Positions 1 through 12,169 are shown, counted from the first letter of the stretch. The stretch: DNA of 64,000 nucleotides from Lycorma delicatula (GCF_047948215.1 NC_134462.1:119992937-120056936); one strand, 5' to 3'. Program-made: numbers and translations. Notes: a model not told the origin generated them from the letters alone.

Positions 1-51
1 CTTGTCTGATGAAAACATATTTGCAAATAATATCTGATGTCTTTGTTTTAG

Positions 52-122
52 GTCTATTCTCAATACACTTGGTTTCATTTTGATGGAGCTCTTTTCTGTT
101 TCATGCAAGGAAGCCTATCTCA
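52..122 (+). CDS. candidate internal exon of an unidentified host gene
   Basis: A 71-nt segment is preceded by a pyrimidine-rich tract ending in an AG acceptor (tctttgttttag, ending at 51) and followed by a strong donor, gtaagt, at 123-128. Two of three frames are open: one reads VYSQYTWFHFDGALFCF..., the other SILNTLGFILMELFSVSC.... The second looks like a hydrophobic, membrane-type segment. Neither matches a family I recognise. The RTE-like LINE beginning at 226 would lie in the downstream intron. Chance splice-like signals are common in AT-rich DNA, so this is a weak call. Confidence 0.25.
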
Positions 123-225
123 GTAAGTTACTATTGGTTTAATTTGAGTCACTGTTTGCTGTGCTTATAACATTTGCCTCTGAAGAAATAGTTGGTCTCT
201 TTTTTACAATGTCTGAAATGAAAAA

Positions 226-2445
226 TTTTTTTTTTTCTTCAGTCATTTGACTGGCTTGATGCAGTTCTCCAAGATTCCCTATCTAGTGCCACTCATTTCA
301 TTTCTGTATATCCCCTACATCCTACATCCCTAACAATTTGTTTTACATATTCCAAACATTGCCTGCCTGCACAATTTTTCCCATCTACCTGTCCTTCCAA
401 TATTAAAACAAATATTCCAGGATGCCTCAATATGTGGCCTACAAACAATTTATATTTCTGACTGAAGGCTCGTTTTGCCTGTGCTATTCGGAATTTTATA
501 TCGCTCCTGCTTCATCCATCCTTAGCAATTCTACTTCTGAAATAACAAAATTCTTCTACCTCCGTAATATTTTCTCTTCCTGTTTTTATATTCAGTGGTC
601 CATCTGCATTATTTCTGCTACATTTCATTACTTTCGTTTTGTCCTTGTTTATTTTCATGCAGTAGTTTTTGTGTAGGACTTTATCCATGCTGTTCATTGT
701 TTCTTCTCAACCTTTTTTACTCAGTTAGTATTACTATATCATCAGCAAATCGTAGCATCTTTATCTTTTCACCTTGTACTTTTATTCTGGATCTAAATTG
801 TTCTTTAATATCATTAACTGCTAGTTATATGTAAAGATTAAAAAGCAGCAGGGATAGGGAACATCCTTGTCAGACTCCCTTTTTTACTATGCCATCTTTC
901 TTATATTTTTCAGTTATAATTGTTGCTGTTTGGTTCCTGTAAATATTAGCAGTTTTTCTTCTATCTCTGTACTTGAACTCTAATTTCTTTTAAAATGCTG
1001 AACACTTTATTCTATTCTATGTTATTGAATGCATTTTCATGGTATTGGTTTGTTTTCCCACAGTTTTCCTTCTACTATTAATCTGAGTGCCAAAATTGCT
1101 TCCCTTGACTCTATACTTTTCCTGAAACCAAACTGGTCTTGGCCTAACACATCTACTCTCCTCTTAACATTCTCCCATTCTTCTTCTACATTTTCTATCT
1201 TATCTTTTTTACTCAGACCTCTAGCGATGTCCTCCTCAAAAATCTTCTTTACCTCCTCTTCCTCAAGCTTCTCTAAATTCCACCGATTCATCTGACACCT
1301 TTTCTTCAGGTTTTTAAACCCCAATCTACATTTCATTATCACCAAATTATGGTCGCTATCAATGTCTGCTCCAGGGTAAGCTTTGCAGTCGACGAGTTAA
1401 TTTCTAAATCTTTGTTTAGCCATGATATAATCTGTCTGATACCTTGCAGTATCACCTGGCTTTTTCCATGTGTATATTCTTCTATTATGATTTTTAAACT
1501 GGATGTTGGCAGTTACTAAATTATACTTCATGCAAAACTCTGTATGTCAGTCCCCTCTTTCATTCCTTTTGCCCAGCCTGTATTCAACCACAATATTGCC
1601 TTCCTTGCCTTTTCCAATGCTTACATTCCAATCTCAAACTATTATTTAATTTTCATCCCCTTTTATGTGTTTAATTGTTTCATAAGTTTCGTTGTAAGCA
1701 CACACTACCTATTCATCATCATCATGAGCACTTGTAGGCATATAGACATTAACAATCATTGTCAGCCTAGGTTTTGATTTTATCCTTATTTCAATGATTC
1801 TATTGCTATGGATTTTGATAGTCTACTCTCTTCTCCATCTTCTTGTTCATTATGAAACCTACTCCTGCCTACCCTTTATTTGAAGCTGAGTTAATTATTC
1901 TATAATCACCTGACTAAAAGTTATTTTTCTCTTCCCAGTGAACCTCATTAATTCCTACGACATTTATATTTAACCTATCCATTTTCCTCTGTAAATTTTC
2001 TAACTTACCAATTTTTCTAGATTCCTAATATTCCACGTTCCAACTCGTAGAATGTTGTTTTTTTAATTTTCTGGTGACCCTTCCTTAGTAGTTGCCACTC
2101 TGAGATCCGAATGAGGGACTAATTTACCTTCGGATTATTTTACCATCTTTGTTATATGAAAATGCAGAGATTACATTTTCTTGGGAAAAAACAGCTGTAG
2201 TTTTTCATTGCTTTCAACTGTACAGTACTCAGAAGATTGAGTGATGTTTATGTGGCCTTTTAAGTCCTCCTGACCTACATCCTTAACAGTTACTGAATAA
2301 GCTGCTGTCCTCTTTCAGGAATCATTCCTTAGTCTGGTTCTCAGCAGATACCTCTCTGATATGGTTGCACCTTCGGTCCAGCTACTCTGTATCACTGAGC
2401 ACTCAAGCCCGCTCACCATTGGCAAGGTCTCATGATTCATAGAGG
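226..2445 (-). mobile_element. RTE-like non-LTR retrotransposon, copy 1 (degenerate, longest copy)
   Basis: Reading the minus strand from right to left, the order is that of an apurinic-type endonuclease followed by reverse transcriptase. GTWNIR lies near 2021-2046, INEVHW near 1936-1960 and SDHNLV near 1340-1360, all endonuclease motifs. A GV(stop)QGCSLS motif lies near 853-890 and MLRFADDIVIL near 733-770, both in the RT domain. The C-terminus ends with a TGA at 239-241 followed immediately by the poly-A tail (poly-T on the plus strand, 226-236). The stretch 2046-2445 upstream of the endonuclease is probably 5' UTR. Many stops and frameshifts make it inactive. About 250 bp present in copy 3 is missing at about 437-445. 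No target-site duplication was found, so the right boundary is approximate. The clade name is from motif memory; the family relation to the copies at 19.9 and 25.5 kb is directly visible. Confidence 0.9.
1037..1345 (-). pseudogene. RT/linker fragment of RTE-like copy 1
   Basis: This is a 102-codon open stretch inside copy 1. It joins the end of the endonuclease region (VIMKCRLGFKNLKK) through a charged linker (KLEEEEVKKIFEEDIARG) to the first RT blocks (VLGQDQFGFRKS, EAILALRLIVEGKL). The same QFGFRKS...EAIL...LRLIVEG blocks occur in copy 3 at 26562-26861, which confirms the family. In the minus-strand reading it is followed by FSILKEIRV across 1000-1030, an intact version of the site that is frameshifted in copy 3. 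It is not a gene in its own right. Confidence 0.8.
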
Positions 2446-4045
2446 TAGTAACAATAATTACGATGGCATAATTACTACTGTAGAAAGGACAGTTAACTTA
2501 AATATTCCTTTGATGGTAGCATTGGTCATGTATTGTTATAAAGTAGTTTATTAATAACATTTCTACAATACCTGAAACAGTTGGATAAAATAACTGAAAT
2601 AATATTAAGTTTTACAGTATCAATCTTCACTCACTTCACAATTAAATTAAAGTTAATGAAAAGTAGCTCTCTGTGTAGCAATTGCTCTTTTATCATAATA
2701 ATACTAATAACTTGAATTAATAATGTACATCATTAACCATATAAATTAAATTAAAATGTTATTATAATAGATTGAATGTTTGCAAACCCATTTTCAATGT
2801 TGTATAATGTTTGAATCTCTGTTAATTCCTTTCTCATATTAATCATAAATTAAGTATTGAATATTTAAGAGTATGAATTGTAGAACCTTCAATATCCGCG
2901 GTCAGAGGACCAAATCTATGTTCAAATAACTAACTGCTTTGATGTATCACCTCAGGTGTAATACTTACTCTATATATTAACTTTGCTGGTTCATATTTTG
3001 TAATAAATAAAAGACATTGCCCAGTTGACGATTAAATATTAATTTTAATAAGTTATAATGATCATTACATGTTTAATGTTTTTTCTTTGAGTCATTTTAA
3101 AAGAAGATTACATTCTTAATGAAGTGATGAAAGTGTATGTGACAAAATGAGATCTAAATTTAGACTGAGTAATGAGTAATGAATTAATAATAACGAATTA
3201 CTAATATAAAATAGCATCTGTTAAAATAGGCTAGCTGAATACACAAATTTATTTACTTTTATAAAAGAATGAAATCGTTTATGTATTTATAAATTAATAA
3301 GAAGAAAAAGAGAGTAAGTCTTAACAAACTCCACCAAGAGTAGCTCAGCAAGTAAAATTTAGGAATTGTTGAATTGATAACTAACTACGATTCAGTTATC
3401 AAAATTAAAAAATTGACTGACTTTTAGTACTAATATATTTTTATTAATTGAAGCAATTTATATTTTACAAATACATTTAAGGTGGTGAATTCATCTGTTT
3501 GAAACTTCAACTGCAGAGATTTCAACAATCAAACATTTTTTTTTATTATGTCAGGTAAGTTAATCAGTATTTAAGAAATTACTTACAGTTTTTATAAGTA
3601 CATTTATTTTGTTATATCCTATATTTCGCGTTATTTTATATTATGTATTATAATAAAAAAAAGAACATCTACTGCCTTGTATGTGTAGAATACTGTCACT
3701 TCATCGTAAATCTGTTTACATAAATAATATAGTATTAGAGTTTACATTATAATAGTATTAGAGTCATCTAACAAGTATTTGTTCAATCCTAATTTAAAAT
3801 AAACAGGCTAGTAAATAATTCCCAAGATAAATCATTTTGCTTTGCAAATGAAAAACGTTCTTTTTACTGTTATTTCTAATTTTAATTTTTTATTGATTGA
3901 ACATAAATTCGTGATGATTACTATCTAAATGGGGGAAAGCTTCACTTGAATGCTTTATTTAACCATTTTTATAACTATCGTTACGATTAGTAGCCGAATA
4001 ATCATTATTTTTATAGCAGCGTTTTATCCGATCTAATAGCATTTT
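2446..4045. other. AT-rich spacer with no recognisable gene
   Basis: The stretch is AT-rich, with homopolymer runs and no coding-like frame longer than noise. I see no SINE head, terminal repeat or splice-bounded exon that I would defend. Confidence 0.6.
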
Positions 4046-4049
4046 AGAC

Positions 4050-4345
4050 TTTGTACATTCTGTTACCGTTGTCAGATAACAGAACTATAATGAAGTAAAA
4101 GGATTAATTTTTTTTCTTTGATAGATATCTTTAATAACGTGACCCCCTAGGGGCTAGGGCCTCGATTTGCAGCTTCGGCTTAAAATATTTTAACACAAAT
4201 GTGATAACACAAATGTGGGATAACACAAATGTGTCCTTAAAATTTAAAAGCAATCGGTCGGTTGGTTCTGCGGTGAAACTGATGCAGTGGACAAACAAAA
4301 TGAACAAACAAAACCCGCCACAAATTTTCGTATTTATATTTAACA
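4050..4345 (-). mobile_element. Helitron-like element, fragment (5' region only)
   Basis: On the minus strand it shares landmark strings, in the same order, with the elements at 29.8 and 14.9 kb. These are an AACCAACCGACCGATTGCTT block, a TTATCCC block, a block ending GGCCCTAGCCCC, and a GTTAC-GGTAACAG hairpin. The GC-rich core and the 3' hairpin seen in the other copies are absent. The name rests on its relatives and on resemblance to insect Helitron 5' regions, so the class is inferred. Confidence 0.5.
4191..4233. repeat. three 13-nt near-tandem units
   Basis: The unit taacacaaatgtg occurs at 4191-4203, 4205-4217 and 4221-4233. The copies are exact and separated by 1 and 3 nt. They lie within the Helitron-like fragment. 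The relatives at 14.9 and 29.8 kb have only one corresponding TTATCCC block, so this is a local amplification. Confidence 0.8.
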
Positions 4346-5559
4346 TTCGGGTTATATCATCCGTGAAATCATAGATGAAATTTATTCAAGTGTATTACGT
4401 TTGTGGTGAATGGTTTTAACTAATGCTTCCTTTAAGTACTTAAAGAAAAATCATCGTCTAGTCTTTTGTAGTTTAAAAACTGAGTGCTTATGAAGATTTT
4501 TAGGCCAGTTTTAAGATGAAGAAATTTTCAATGTTCAATGAACAATAAGAAAAATCAAGGAGCTAAGCGATTTTCCTAGAAGACTTCCTGTTATTCAAAT
4601 TTTCATACGTCTATAATAACTAGGTTATATAATATAAGATCGTCCAAGAAAGAGGTATTTCTTAAAAACGGGTGGGATCAATTATAAATAGTGGCACGTA
4701 AAGTGATAAAGTAGAACAGTACAGGAAATCAAAAACGGGTCAATCTATACAACGCACAGTCAGTAAATAAGAAAGCAAGAACTTTCTGAAAAAAATAAGT
4801 TTGTTTAACGAGATTATTAAAGAACTATCTAATTAAATTTTAATAAAATTATCGGGTTTTATCTATTACTAGGACGAGAATTCCAAAATTTCTTCGATGG
4901 AACTTAAAAAAAAGAATGCAACAGAATAATTACAATTTCATTTGTATTAGATTTTTTTTTTCATTTGAAAAGATTCTTGATTTGAAAGATTTTGAGGGTT
5001 TCAGAAGGGTAACGGCAATATTTAAAAATTCCAATTTTTTCTACTAAGGTTTTCTTTAATTATTATTTTTTTTTTTTATTGAAAATTGTCGTTGTAATTC
5101 ATCCTCATTGAATTAAATAAATAAAAGCCGATTTCTGTTCTGGTGTCTGATCTGAAACTGAAATGAATTGATGTCGAAGCAGCCGACAAAAAAAATGGAT
5201 AAAAAACAAGTTTTAGGTTTTTATAAAATTTCATCGGTAGGTCTCACTCGTAGTTTTATTTTATTAGGTGAAGTAAAATTTTTTATGACTAAAAAGTCCC
5301 AAGTTTTTTCTATGTAGATAAGTAATTTTGAAGAATAGATATACTGATTTTTTTTTTGAAAGTGATTTTACTTTTACCGAAAACATTTTTTCAAATTCAA
5401 AATTTTTAGGGAAAGTTTTACTGGCCCTCAACTTTTTAGAAATTTTTACCCTGTCACGTGACGAAGTAAAAATGAAAACTTTTTGTAAAAATGTTATATC
5501 TGTATCATTTTCGCTATTATTTTGAGTTAAAAAAAGAGACAAAAACTAATAACATGATA

Positions 5560-5690
5560 ATAGATGATACCACTCCGCGGCAGAGTGTAGGTCTTGGCCT
5601 TTTATCCGCACGTCCAGTGTTCGAATCCAGATCAGGCATGGCAATTTCATACGCTACAAAATTAATGTATCATAAAGCGACTGTAATTCG
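5560..5690 (+). repeat. tRNA-derived SINE, family 1, old copy
   Basis: A degenerate tRNA-like head is visible: a block resembling the A box at about 5580-5605 and a B box, GTTCGAATCC, near 5620. This is followed by the family-1 body (caggcatggcaatttcatacgc...acaaaatt). It aligns by eye with the copies at 18.4, 21.3 and 47.4 kb but has many substitutions. The 3' end and target-site duplication are not clear. Confidence 0.6.
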
Positions 5691-6224
5691 GTATAAGCCT
5701 GTTATTTCTTTGAAATAAATAAATAATTATATTTCTACACTCGGACAAATATTCTGATTTATTTTTATAAATCGTACGTTTTTTACAATCATAGATAAAA
5801 AAAATCGCGAATTTAGTTTAAGAATAAAATTTTAATTAATAAAATTGTGAACCATATTTCATACCTATGGCTTCTAATGAAATAACTTCATCGAGATGAT
5901 ATTTGGGTTAAAAAGATGTTAAACCTAAAAGAAAAACAATACTATCGTCAAACGAATCTTACTTAAATGATATAAATGAATAATTTACTGATAAAACGTT
6001 GAATAAAATGATTAACGAGGTTTAAAGCAACATAAATTATGATAAATATCAAAAGGGAAATAAAATTACACGTCAACTTGGCATACGTATAAATTTTTTA
6101 TTTAAACTAGAAAGGTAGGTCATAATTTATAGAGTATATACAATAAATTTATATTTTAGTTATATTATCCGAATTTATTAATAATGATTGTCACTTTTAG
6201 CATAAAAATAATGATTTCATTTCC

Positions 6225-6405
6225 ATCCATCCATTTTTTTTTTTTTTATGTTTAATTCACCATATAAATTCAAACCTTGTGCATTGGAATGTGAAATGAA
6301 CATTTTTTTTGCGTATGAAAAATGCCATGCCTGACCCGTATTCGAACAACGGACCCCCGGGTGACAGGCCGAGAGGCTACCAATCGACCACGGAAATCGG
6401 CAAAT
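6225..6405 (-). repeat. tRNA-derived SINE, family 1, minus-strand copy
   Basis: The minus strand reads a tRNA-like head (ccgtggtcgattggtagc, then ctcggcctgtcacc, then a B-box-like gttcgaatacgggtcaggca) followed by the family-1 body. It is diverged, and the tail runs into the T tract at 6235-6246. Confidence 0.6.
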
Positions 6406-7273
6406 TTGTGTCAGAATTTAATTGATTTTTAAGAAAAAAATGATTTTAAAAACGTCTAAAAATAAGTTTTTGTAAGTCTAACAGCAACCGTAAGAATTTT
6501 TCTGTTATTTAAAAGTTTGACTTATCCAAAGCGATAACATAGTGTACGTTATCGGTGTATCCGTCAGTAAGTTTTTTATCTTTTTTTTTTTGGATGCGTG
6601 TACTGAATTACGCATTAAAAAAACTTCATCATGAAGATTGATCTACAAACTGGGAATTCAGTTCGTTACTGTATAAAAATGAAATTGAGCCAGATGCAAA
6701 AGTTACTTTTGCAAAGTACGAAAACTGTTTTTAAAAATTCCACTTTAAATTCTCTAAACTGGTTCGTGTTTATATTTTATAGAAATAAATGTTTATCGAT
6801 TTGTATTATTTGTAATATATTAATTTTATCGAATATAATACTCTATTTTAATGCATTTATTTATAAATTTTCAAAATAAATCCACTTTATAAAACATATT
6901 AAATAAACTTAAAATTACGTTAAAATTTAATAGGTCCGATATACAAGTATCGATAAATTTAGACCGCTAAAATTCATGGAGGCAAATTAAAACTAACTAC
7001 AATCGGCTTAGTTAACTTTAAATTTGTGCTGATTAAATTAAAAAGTGAAAATTTAAAAAAAAAAGTTTACTTTTACTTTGGTATGTTCTTAAAATGGTTT
7101 TATTACTATTTAAGGTGATTTTATTTTGATTATTTTCTAAGAATGCATTAATTACATTTCTAAAAGAGGGTTCAAGGCAACCAACTTTTATTCCAAGACG
7201 CTTTTTATATTCTTTTATTATTTTAAGCCTACAAGCTTTAACGAAAACGTCACAAAAATTTAGTGCCGTTATA
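6406..7273. other. AT-rich spacer
   Basis: No gene, SINE or transposase block was recognised. The short frames here have the composition expected of AT-rich noise. Confidence 0.5.
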
Positions 7274-7765
7274 AATGATTGCCGACTGAAGGTACGCGAG
7301 TTTGCTGACATCACAACATCTCGACGGTAACCGCTACATTTTCCAACATATTTTGGGGATGCAAAAGTATTCCGCTAGGTGGGTACCGCGTTTGTTAGCT
7401 TTCGACTAAAATGAATGCTACTGAACACTTCTGGAGGGTGTTTAGACTTAATGTTTTAAGTTCAAAAACTACTTAAACAAGATTCCGCATGAGTCGCATT
7501 CGCCAAATTTGGCTCCCAGAAATTTCCTTCTCTTCCTAAACCTGAAGAAATGAAAGCCGGGCGAAAATTCACATCAAACGATGAGATAGAAGCCGAGGCG
7601 ACCGTTTATTTTGAAGAGTTGTACAAATTCCATTATCCTGAGAATGACAAAAAGTTTGGAAGTCGCTGGTCTAAATATATCAAACTGCAAGGTAACCGGA
7701 TTGAAAAAAAATTTTTGATAAATATTGAGTTTTCTTTGACCGACCCAGAACTTCCCTCATCATAG
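7274..7765 (+). pseudogene. mariner-type transposase relic (internally deleted)
   Basis: Three separated blocks of a mariner (D,D34D) transposase appear in order. Near 7280-7315 is LKVREFAD, corresponding to the end of the DNA-binding region. Near 7345-7400 is YIFQHILGMQKYSARWVPRLL, interrupted in my reading only by one frameshift before it. Near 7506-7540 is NLAPRNFLLF, the block that carries the third catalytic Asp, here changed to Asn. The C-terminus from 7550 reads AGRKFTSNDEIEAEATVYF and ends with KYIKLQGNRIEKK. The segment with the first two catalytic Asp residues is missing between about 7405 and 7500. Terminal inverted repeats were not found. The product cannot be active. Confidence 0.75.
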
Positions 7766-7769
7766 AACG

Positions 7770-10365
7770 ACACTCATCATATTGGAATTTATTTAAATTG
7801 TTTTTTGTAATGCGTGAGGATCACATTAAAAAATTCCACTTTGTATTTTTTTTTTTTTGATTTTGATGTTTTGTCAGTATTTATCACACGTTTTTATCTA
7901 TAGTTCGTTTTGGTTTTTCTGTTCTGTTTTGTCTCTTTTTGCTCTTTTTTTCTGGAAATTCTGTGGAGTTTTTAAACTCTACCGTACATCTACTCTTCCT
8001 AGTTCTTTTAATGTGTTTTATTACTTTAACAGTTAGGTTTGCTCTTAATTTTTAGGAAGTAGTTAAATATTTTCTTTCTCTGCCTGTTTTCAGTTGTTTG
8101 TAAATAAGCATAATTTCTCTTTTGTATCTTTTTTTTAATTTTTTTGGTATAGCTCATCGCGACCTAAAATAAACTTTTATTATCTTTGCACCTTGGACCT
8201 AATATATACCGTTTTTTAACGAATTTTTTCATTCTTGTTTTATTTTCTAGCATCTTTGTTTCAGTCTATTATAAACATACAGATTTTATTGTTGTGTGGT
8301 ATTGCCTAAACTAGTAGTAGGGCATAGATTTATTTTTATTGTAAATGTTTCATGACGATCGATGCGTTAATTCTATTTTATTTTCTTTGTTTTCTGTATT
8401 TAGCTTTTCATAAAATTTTTTTGTAATATTTCTCTTAGTTTACTAAATTTCTCAATTTTTTCATAAGATATTTAAGACGTAAAATGGATATTCTATGAAA
8501 AGCATAAATCTCTTTTCGATAAAATTTAATACGATTTTATATGACTGTAATATTACGAATAACTCACATTTTTTAGTATTAAAACACGATGTATTAATTA
8601 AGAATAAGAAATTTAAACTCTCTGAATTTTGTATAAAATCAATAATTATTTAATTGTACTTGAAACATTTTGATTTTCTTGTTAAAATCTCTTCGGTTAA
8701 TTTCATTTAATCAGTTTCCATATTTTACTAGAGACTTAGTTACACTTTGGTAGCATTTTAACCAATAATGCTTTTAACAATTATTTCCTTTACACTTTGA
8801 GTGGTGTTTAAGTAATAATATTGTTTTACATGTAAATTATGATGTTGGTTTTATCGGTCGATTCCTCTATGTTTATCATTGCTCTTGGTCTCGGCTCAAG
8901 TACTTACTTTTAAGAGCAGGTTTGATGTGTATTATTAAAAACGATTTATTGTATCTACATTTTTAATTTATATTATACTTATATAACAGTATTGTATAAT
9001 TTTGTATCCTTTCAAGCGAGTTTTAAATAAATTAATAAAACAGTCGGTAAGAATAAGTATCGGCTCGACCACGGAAGAGCTTTTTTTCTACTTAAAGTTA
9101 AGCGATATAAAAAAGTTTTCGTTTTTAGATTTGATTAATTTTCTGCATTCTAATATTTTCTTATATTTCTTTATTAGAAACTAAAAATGAAAACGTAAAG
9201 CGATACCTGATCGTTTGTGATACTTCTTAGTAGTTCTGCTTGTCAATGCCATCACTGTGATTAAATTTTGATATCCCTCTCTTATTATTTTTTATATTTT
9301 ATATACATATATTTTTTTTATCTTTTGCGAGAATTTCGCAACTGAATGTTTACCTTTTTAATTATGCGATTATTTAAAAACTAAGAACATATAAAACATT
9401 TGTGTACGGTGTTTTGTTTTGTAGATTTTGTGTATTTCAATTCCAAAATCCATTTAATTGAAATAAGTATCAAATAATTCATACGCAAAAAATATTATTT
9501 AAAAAATGAATTTTAACTAATTTTTTTTACAGTCCTCGGAAAATTAGTTTAAAAAATATATTTAAATCGGTTTTATAAAGATATTAAGGATAAAAATCGT
9601 ATGTTTTTAATTAAATTAATTAACTTTTTTACATATGTTTCTCATAGTAAAAAATTTGAATTTTCATGAATTACGTATTAAGCTCTTCGTCAAAATCAAT
9701 AAATTGTTTTAGACGAATGAAAATTAATACAGAATAGAAGAAAAGGTTTTTAAGTATTATTTTTAGAATTTCTTTTTTTTAGCAATTTTTGGGATGGTGA
9801 ACTCCGTCAAGATGAAATCGTATCATTTTTTTTCTTTCGATAGAATTATTTGCATAAGTATAAAAATCCAGCTCTACAGTGGAATTATATCTCGTTATTT
9901 TATATTTATCAATTTAATTAAATATTTATTTAATTTTACGCATTACGTTATTTAGTGTACGGTTAATTTTCTTTTCCGCATATCTTCTTCAAAATTTCCA
10001 GTCTACTTAGTTAATATTTCCCAGAAGATATACCGGTTGCATTTTTAAGTGTAATGAGTAATATTTGTTAAAAAAATTATGTGTAAGGAAATCATAAAAA
10101 TTAGTCTTGTCTAGTAAATTAAAAGAACTAGCTATTGAAATTAAACCTGTTTGTTTTCGCAGCCGCTTTCGAAATTAATTTATAGATAAAGATATTTTTA
10201 AAATGCCGTATCTTACTGTTATAAAGTATTTTATATATTTATTTTTTTTGGCAGTTAACAATTGATGTGCCACAATCTAAATTTTTTGTCTTAATAATGG
10301 AAATTACTTTGTGCACTTCTTTGAGGATATTTTTTCAGTATTTATCAATCTACAGATGATTTGTT
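7770..10365. other. AT-rich spacer, no gene recognised
   Basis: This is a long T-rich then A-rich stretch with many homopolymers. I found no transposase, RT, SINE head or plausible exon. It may be intron or old decayed repeat DNA. Confidence 0.5.
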
Positions 10366-10369
10366 TTCA

Positions 10370-11240
10370 TAATATGTTTAAAAACATATTTAAAAAATTT
10401 AAACTGTTCCTTTTTTAACGGAATATAAATTTCATTATCATTTATAGTTCTGCCTTGCTGATTTCTATCCCAAGCCTTCTCCTTCATCGCCTTGTAATTT
10501 CGAATCTTCAACTCATCTACTAACTTTATCCTTCTTTTTCTCGTTTCCTTTCTCCCTCTACTAATGCCTTCTAATACAATTGTAAAGATTGCACTTCTTC
10601 TAACTACAGTCCTAACCGTTTTCCTTTTCTTCTGTGTATTTCCCACATAATTGTTCTTTCTTCTTTAATCCTGTTCATTACTTCCTCGTGTCTCGCTCAG
10701 TATGTACAAGACTCACTATACTAGCCGTACTTAGTCGCTTAGCTAACATCTTCGTTTACTCCAGACTTTTACTACAAAGCAATTTTCTTTTCTTAATGAA
10801 GAAGACTTTCCTCGCCATTGCTACCCTACCCTTTATCTTCATTGTGCTCTACCACATCTCTGTTATCACAGTCCCCAAATAATTATAACTTTTTTTAGTT
10901 TCTTTATTCTTCCTTGACTTGTTTTTACTACTAAATTCTTCTTTGTTATTTTTTCCGTTATTTTAGTTTTTCGTATATTCATTTTCATTTCATACACTTT
11001 CAATCCTTCCTCCAGGTTTTATAACAGTCTCTGAAGCACATGTTTGCCAACAGCTAAAATTACGAAAACATCAGCAGAATTATGCATCTTATTTTTTATC
11101 TTCTTGTAGTTATTCCTTCTTCTCTCTATTTTATTTCTTATCATGTCTTCGACGTAAATTTTGAACCGCGTCGGGAAGAGGTAACATCCTTTCCTAACAC
11201 CTCCGCTTAGAGTGGGTTGTAGTCACTAGTATTCTAACTT
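10370..11240 (-). pseudogene. second RTE-like LINE relic (RT to C-terminus)
   Basis: In the minus-strand direction, a GVRKGC(Y)L block lies near 11186-11212, followed by FKIYVEDMIRNKIE (compare GVRQGC...LFN.Y.EDMI in RT). YLGTVITE lies near 10858-10888, followed by a basic stretch with KRKLLCSKSLE. The C-terminus near 10450-10560 reads LEGISRGRKETRKRRIKLVDELK, then AMKEKAWDRNQQGRT. This matches the layout of the main RTE-like family (YLGS.IT...LEG...G..R...) but the sequence is clearly different, so it is a separate, older family. The central FADD region is not readable. Several stops and frameshifts are present. Confidence 0.65.
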
Positions 11241-11394
11241 TCATTTATTGCTCCTGTTTGTCTCGTGTATAATTCTTTAATTAACCGTCTGTCTTTCCAT
11301 TCTACTTTATCCCTTTATATCTTAATCTAAAATATATTTTATTCAGTATAATACTTAACTTATTATTCACGATTAAATATCATATATATGCTGA

Positions 11395-11840
11395 GACGTA
11401 GCGTTGAACGAAACTTACCGCATCATCACGGGCTGCTTACGATCTACATTTCTGGAGATATTGTGTTTGCCTAGCATTCCAACGCCTTATATCCTTTTTT
11501 TCCTGTTTAGCCTCCAGTAACTACCGTTTAGATAATTCTTCAGAGGATGAATGAGGATGATATGTACGAGTGTAAATGAAGTGTAGTCTTGTACATTCTC
11601 AGTTCGACCGTTCCTGAGATGTGTGGTTAATTGAAAACCAACCACCAAAGAACACCAGTATTCACGTTCTAGTATTCAAATCCATGTAAAAATAACTGGC
11701 TTTACTAGGACCTGGCTTTACTCCACCGCCTTATATCCGATGCAAAGTAGCGGCTTCTATGGAGAGGTTCAAGGCTTTACAACACGAGCTCATTCTTTGC
11801 ATGGTTATGAACCGGCACGGCCACGGTTTAGCTAATGAAA
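11395..11840 (+). pseudogene. LINE C-terminal coding relic split by a SINE
   Basis: An uninterrupted frame before 11494 reads ALNETYRIITGC, then LRSTFLEILCLPSIPTPYI. After the SINE (11495-11721) and one copy of its target-site duplication, the same frame continues RCKVAASMERFKALQHE and on to LANERVS before two stops at about 11848. The TGC.R.T.......L..I..P..R pattern is typical of the region downstream of RT in jockey-related LINEs. The class is by resemblance; the frame continuity across the insertion is directly visible. Sequence to about 12170 is probably further decayed 3' LINE DNA. Confidence 0.65.
11495..11721 (-). mobile_element. tRNA-derived SINE, family 2, 5'-truncated, inserted in LINE relic
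   Basis: The minus strand matches the body and 3' end of the full family-2 SINE at 49.2 kb, ending in gaggctaaacaggaaaaaa. The tRNA-like head is missing. It is flanked by a 17-bp duplication with one mismatch, tccaacgccttatatcc at 11478-11494 and tccaccgccttatatcc at 11722-11738. Removing one copy plus the SINE restores the LINE frame. Confidence 0.85.
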
Positions 11841-12169
11841 GAGTTTCCTGATGACCGCTCAGGAACTTGCACGAACACCCGTGCAAGGGAGACTTACCTT
11901 CTGCCACACAGAAGGAACTGTTTGAGACGACAAAGAGTGCATTTAACGTTACTAATTCTTAGCGCACTATTATTTAAGAGACCTGTAAACTGTTATGTAT
12001 ATATGTGTATAATATTTTTCTTTCATTCAAAGTTTCTAATGAAATTTTTTATGTATTTTTTTATTTATTTTAGATTTAGTTTAAAGTAAATTTAAAGTAA
12101 CTTTAATATATTTTTTTTTAATAGTATTGCCTGTCTTAAAAGTAATTTTTTATGCTTCTGAAACGACTA

